Source: Lachnospiraceae bacterium
Lineage (GTDB): Bacteria > Bacillota > Clostridia > Lachnospirales > Lachnospiraceae
NCBI GenBank assembly: GCA_016282745.1
Contig: JAEELL010000146.1
Coordinates: forward strand, 62,001 to 126,000
Reading direction: 5' to 3'
DNA: 64,000 nt
Positions 62,321 to 64,000 of this stretch are shown here, piece by piece (position 1 is the stretch's first letter; the number at the start of each line of letters is the position of its first letter). Position numbers and translations under genes: made by a program. Below the pieces are notes generated by a model, which did not search any database, was not told the DNA's origin, and saw only the letters and a program-made list of their open reading frames with translations.

Positions 62321-63517
62321 ATGAAGGAAAATTATTTAAACACAAGCAATGAAGTAACTGAAGGTATTGGTTTTAAGGAGGGCAAAGTTTTTGAGGCAAT
62401 CCTTAATATCATGAAAGAACTTGAGGTTCAGAAGAATGGAGTAGAACTGGACAAGGAAACAGGAGAGGTGAAGTACAGATACATTAAGATTAGTGATTTA
62501 AGAGCAGTCTTAAAACCACTTCTTATTAAAAACAAATGTATGATCCGCAAGACAAAAGCATCTAAGATGATGAGAGACAGAAAACAGAATAAGTGGGGAA
62601 CATGGGTAAATATTGACGTTGTTGAAAATACCTATATTCTTCAATCTCTGGAGGATGGTTCTTTCATTATCGGAACAGGGAGAGGCGAAGGTTCAGATTG
62701 GAGTGATTCATCTTGTACTTTAGCTGAAGCCGATGCTTTTAAAAACTTTATCGGCACAACATTTAGTCTTGTTACTGATGATGATTCGGAAGTTAGTGAT
62801 GATTCAATCACTGAATCAGAAGAACCAAAGAAGCGTAAACGCAGAACTAAGGCAGAAATCGAGGCAGATAAAGCAAAAGAAAAAGCAGAAAGTGAAAGCA
62901 AAGAGGCTACGGAAATTGCTGAAAGCCCAGCAAAAGGAGAGCCGGAAATTGCTAATCCTGCTGTAAAACTTGTTGCACCGGAACCAACCAATGAAGTAGT
63001 TAAGGCTATTGATAAAAACATTGATTGCGAAGCTGATGGTGGTGTTCCTTTGGAATTACCAAAAGAAGCATTTGAGGAGGCAGAAGTTACAAAAGAACTT
63101 GCTGATAAGCCAGTTTCAGTTGAGCCTATTGAACCAGTCGAAAAAGCAGAGAAAGAAGAACCTTCACCAGAAGTTGAATCTGTAAATACAGAAGCAGGAT
63201 CATCGGATGGACCTTTCTCAATGGAAGAGCCGGAAGAAGAAGCACCTGCGGAAGAACCTACGGAGGAAACAGTATCTTCTGATGATGAAATCAAGGCTTT
63301 TGCTAATGTCACCTGTCCTGTCCAGAACAGACATGTTTTTGGTAAAACCTTTGAAGAGGTTTGTAGGATGGCAATTACAAATAATTCTGAATCAGACATT
63401 GCTGCCAGAAATTGTTTGGTGTTTGTAGCAACACATCAAGAGCAGACAGCAGGAAAGTGGCCAGAATTTGCAAAAGCTTGTGCATTGGCTGTAGCAAAGT
63501 TTAACTTAGCTGCTTAA
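62321..63517 (+). CDS. ERF-like single-strand annealing protein with a long acidic tail
   Basis: 398 residues from the ATG at 62321. The N-terminal 160 residues match the ERF recombinase fold (YIKISDLRAVLKPLLIKNKC, then GTGRGEGSDWSDSSCTLAEA, AFKNFIGTTFSLV). A long Glu/Ala/Pro/Lys-rich linker (170-330) leads to a small C-terminal helical module. It would anneal single-stranded DNA, useful for incoming transferred strands. Confidence 0.78.
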   Translation: MKENYLNTSNEVTEGIGFKEGKVFEAILNIMKELEVQKNGVELDKETGEVKYRYIKISDLRAVLKPLLIKNKCMIRKTKASKMMRDRKQNKWGTWVNIDVVENTYILQSLEDGSFIIGTGRGEGSDWSDSSCTLAEADAFKNFIGTTFSLVTDDDSEVSDDSITESEEPKKRKRRTKAEIEADKAKEKAESESKEATEIAESPAKGEPEIANPAVKLVAPEPTNEVVKAIDKNIDCEADGGVPLELPKEAFEEAEVTKELADKPVSVEPIEPVEKAEKEEPSPEVESVNTEAGSSDGPFSMEEPEEEAPAEEPTEETVSSDDEIKAFANVTCPVQNRHVFGKTFEEVCRMAITNNSESDIAARNCLVFVATHQEQTAGKWPEFAKACALAVAKFNLAA

Positions 63518-63536
63518 AATGTACGGATTTTTAGGG

Positions 63537-63570
63537 AAAGGGAGTTGTGTTTACAACTTCCTTTTTCTTT
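63537..63570 (+). terminator. Intrinsic terminator after the ERF gene
   Basis: AAAGGGAGTTGT pairs with ACAACTTCCTTT around GTTT, T-rich tail. The loop contains the GTTTACA word. Confidence 0.78.
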
Positions 63571-63627
63571 ATTGAGATTTTTATCTCATCTTTCATTAAA
63601 AGATTAATTCAAGCGGAGGTAATAGAA

Positions 63628-64000
63628 ATGGAAGAAAATTTTACAATGTATGATATTGCCGACCGTCTTGGTTGGAAATATATACAGAGAAGCAAAGGAT
63701 ATATTAAGTGTCCGTTTTGCGGTACAGAAAAGTTGGCTTGCAACATCGATGCCAAATTCTTTTCGTGTCTTAAATGCAATCATAAGGGTAATTTCTATCA
63801 GATTTATGCAGACTTGTATGGTATAAGCGATACTGATGGACTTAAAAGAACCCAGATTGCTGCGAGAGAGTTAAGAAATATGTTTGGTTCAGGGTATGTA
63901 AGCAGAACAAGGAAAGAAATTGAAGAAAGCGAACCAGAGGCAGAAAGGAGACCTGTTGAGGAATTAGATAAAGTGTATTGCGATTTAATACGTATTACAT
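63628..64000 (+). CDS. CHC2 zinc-finger primase, N-terminal part (cut by right edge)
   Basis: 124 residues are visible. The CHC2-type zinc ribbon is YIKCPFCGTEKLACNIDAKF followed by FSCLKCNHKG, as in DnaG-like primases, which make RNA primers on single-stranded DNA. GGAGG precedes the ATG. The catalytic TOPRIM domain would lie beyond the edge. The last bases carry a TTTAATACGTATTACAT motif within the reading frame. Confidence 0.75.
   Translation, partial: MEENFTMYDIADRLGWKYIQRSKGYIKCPFCGTEKLACNIDAKFFSCLKCNHKGNFYQIYADLYGISDTDGLKRTQIAARELRNMFGSGYVSRTRKEIEESEPEAERRPVEELDKVYCDLIRIT

Noticed and set aside
62641-63399. Long minus-strand Ser-rich reading frame opposite the ERF gene
   Set aside because: It mirrors the low-complexity Glu/Ala/Pro-rich tail of the ERF gene; no ribosome site, and the plus-strand gene is well supported.

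Overview
The window is AT-rich (roughly two-thirds A+T by eye), has strong AGGAGG-type ribosome binding sites, and reads as part of a large low-copy conjugative plasmid of a Firmicute. The family Lachnospiraceae fits best: Lys-rich Ig/Fn3 surface proteins, a DUF5688 protein, PcfJ/PcfK-like proteins and a Cas12a-type locus. A Rep_3-type initiator behind 22-bp iterons and an actin-type partition operon favour a plasmid over an integrated element. No relaxase was recognised in the window.

Layout. 1-2.3 kb (minus strand): a ParM-like actin (cut by the left edge) behind two unknown genes. 2.4-18.4 kb: a type IV secretion cluster with a VirB2-like pilin, VirB6-like channel, giant CwlT-like wall hydrolase, PrgI/VirB3, VirB4, small winged-helix genes, a replisome-organiser fragment with helically phased iterons, palindromes that may be oriT, and VirD4. 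18.6-20.8 kb: an EcoRI-type adenine methyltransferase paired with a DUF262-HNH protein, probably a defence cassette. 21-31 kb: many small unknown genes, structured RNA leaders, and at 29.37-29.68 kb a gene-free structured RNA that begins with a shortened tRNA-Gln-like fold. 31.2-33.4 kb: a secreted EndA-like nuclease, then the iteron origin and Rep. 33.4-49.2 kb: cell-surface genes (Ig/Fn3 proteins, CAP protein, a 1566-residue thioester/SpaA adhesin with a TPHTG sorting signal, class B sortase). 49.2-54.8 kb: a DUF3825-like gene, a Cas12a homologue and an 11-repeat CRISPR array. 54.9-57 kb: a type I toxin-like unit, a GNAT protein and a serine recombinase. 57-64 kb: DUF5688, PcfK-like, PcfJ-like, ERF annealing protein and the start of a CHC2 primase, resembling a plasmid leading region.

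The main find is the Cas12a homologue. Two of its three RuvC catalytic aspartates are replaced (Thr804 and Ser1098), while the Glu and the residues matching the pre-crRNA processing site look kept. There are no cas1, cas2 or cas4 genes. This predicts a plasmid-borne, naturally DNase-dead Cas12a that binds rather than cuts.

Four DNA-level systems tie the plasmid together. A 15-bp promoter element, TGTACCCTTATGTGG, precedes seven operons (partition, conjugation, replication, surface, sortase/cas). A repeated promoter-plus-leader RNA with terminators occurs in four near-identical copies and one divergent copy. An AATACGTATT/AATGCGTATT motif family recurs at five places. The word TGTAAAC/GTTTACA occurs about 80 times in genes and gaps alike, far above expectation, like an uptake or architecture-imparting sequence.
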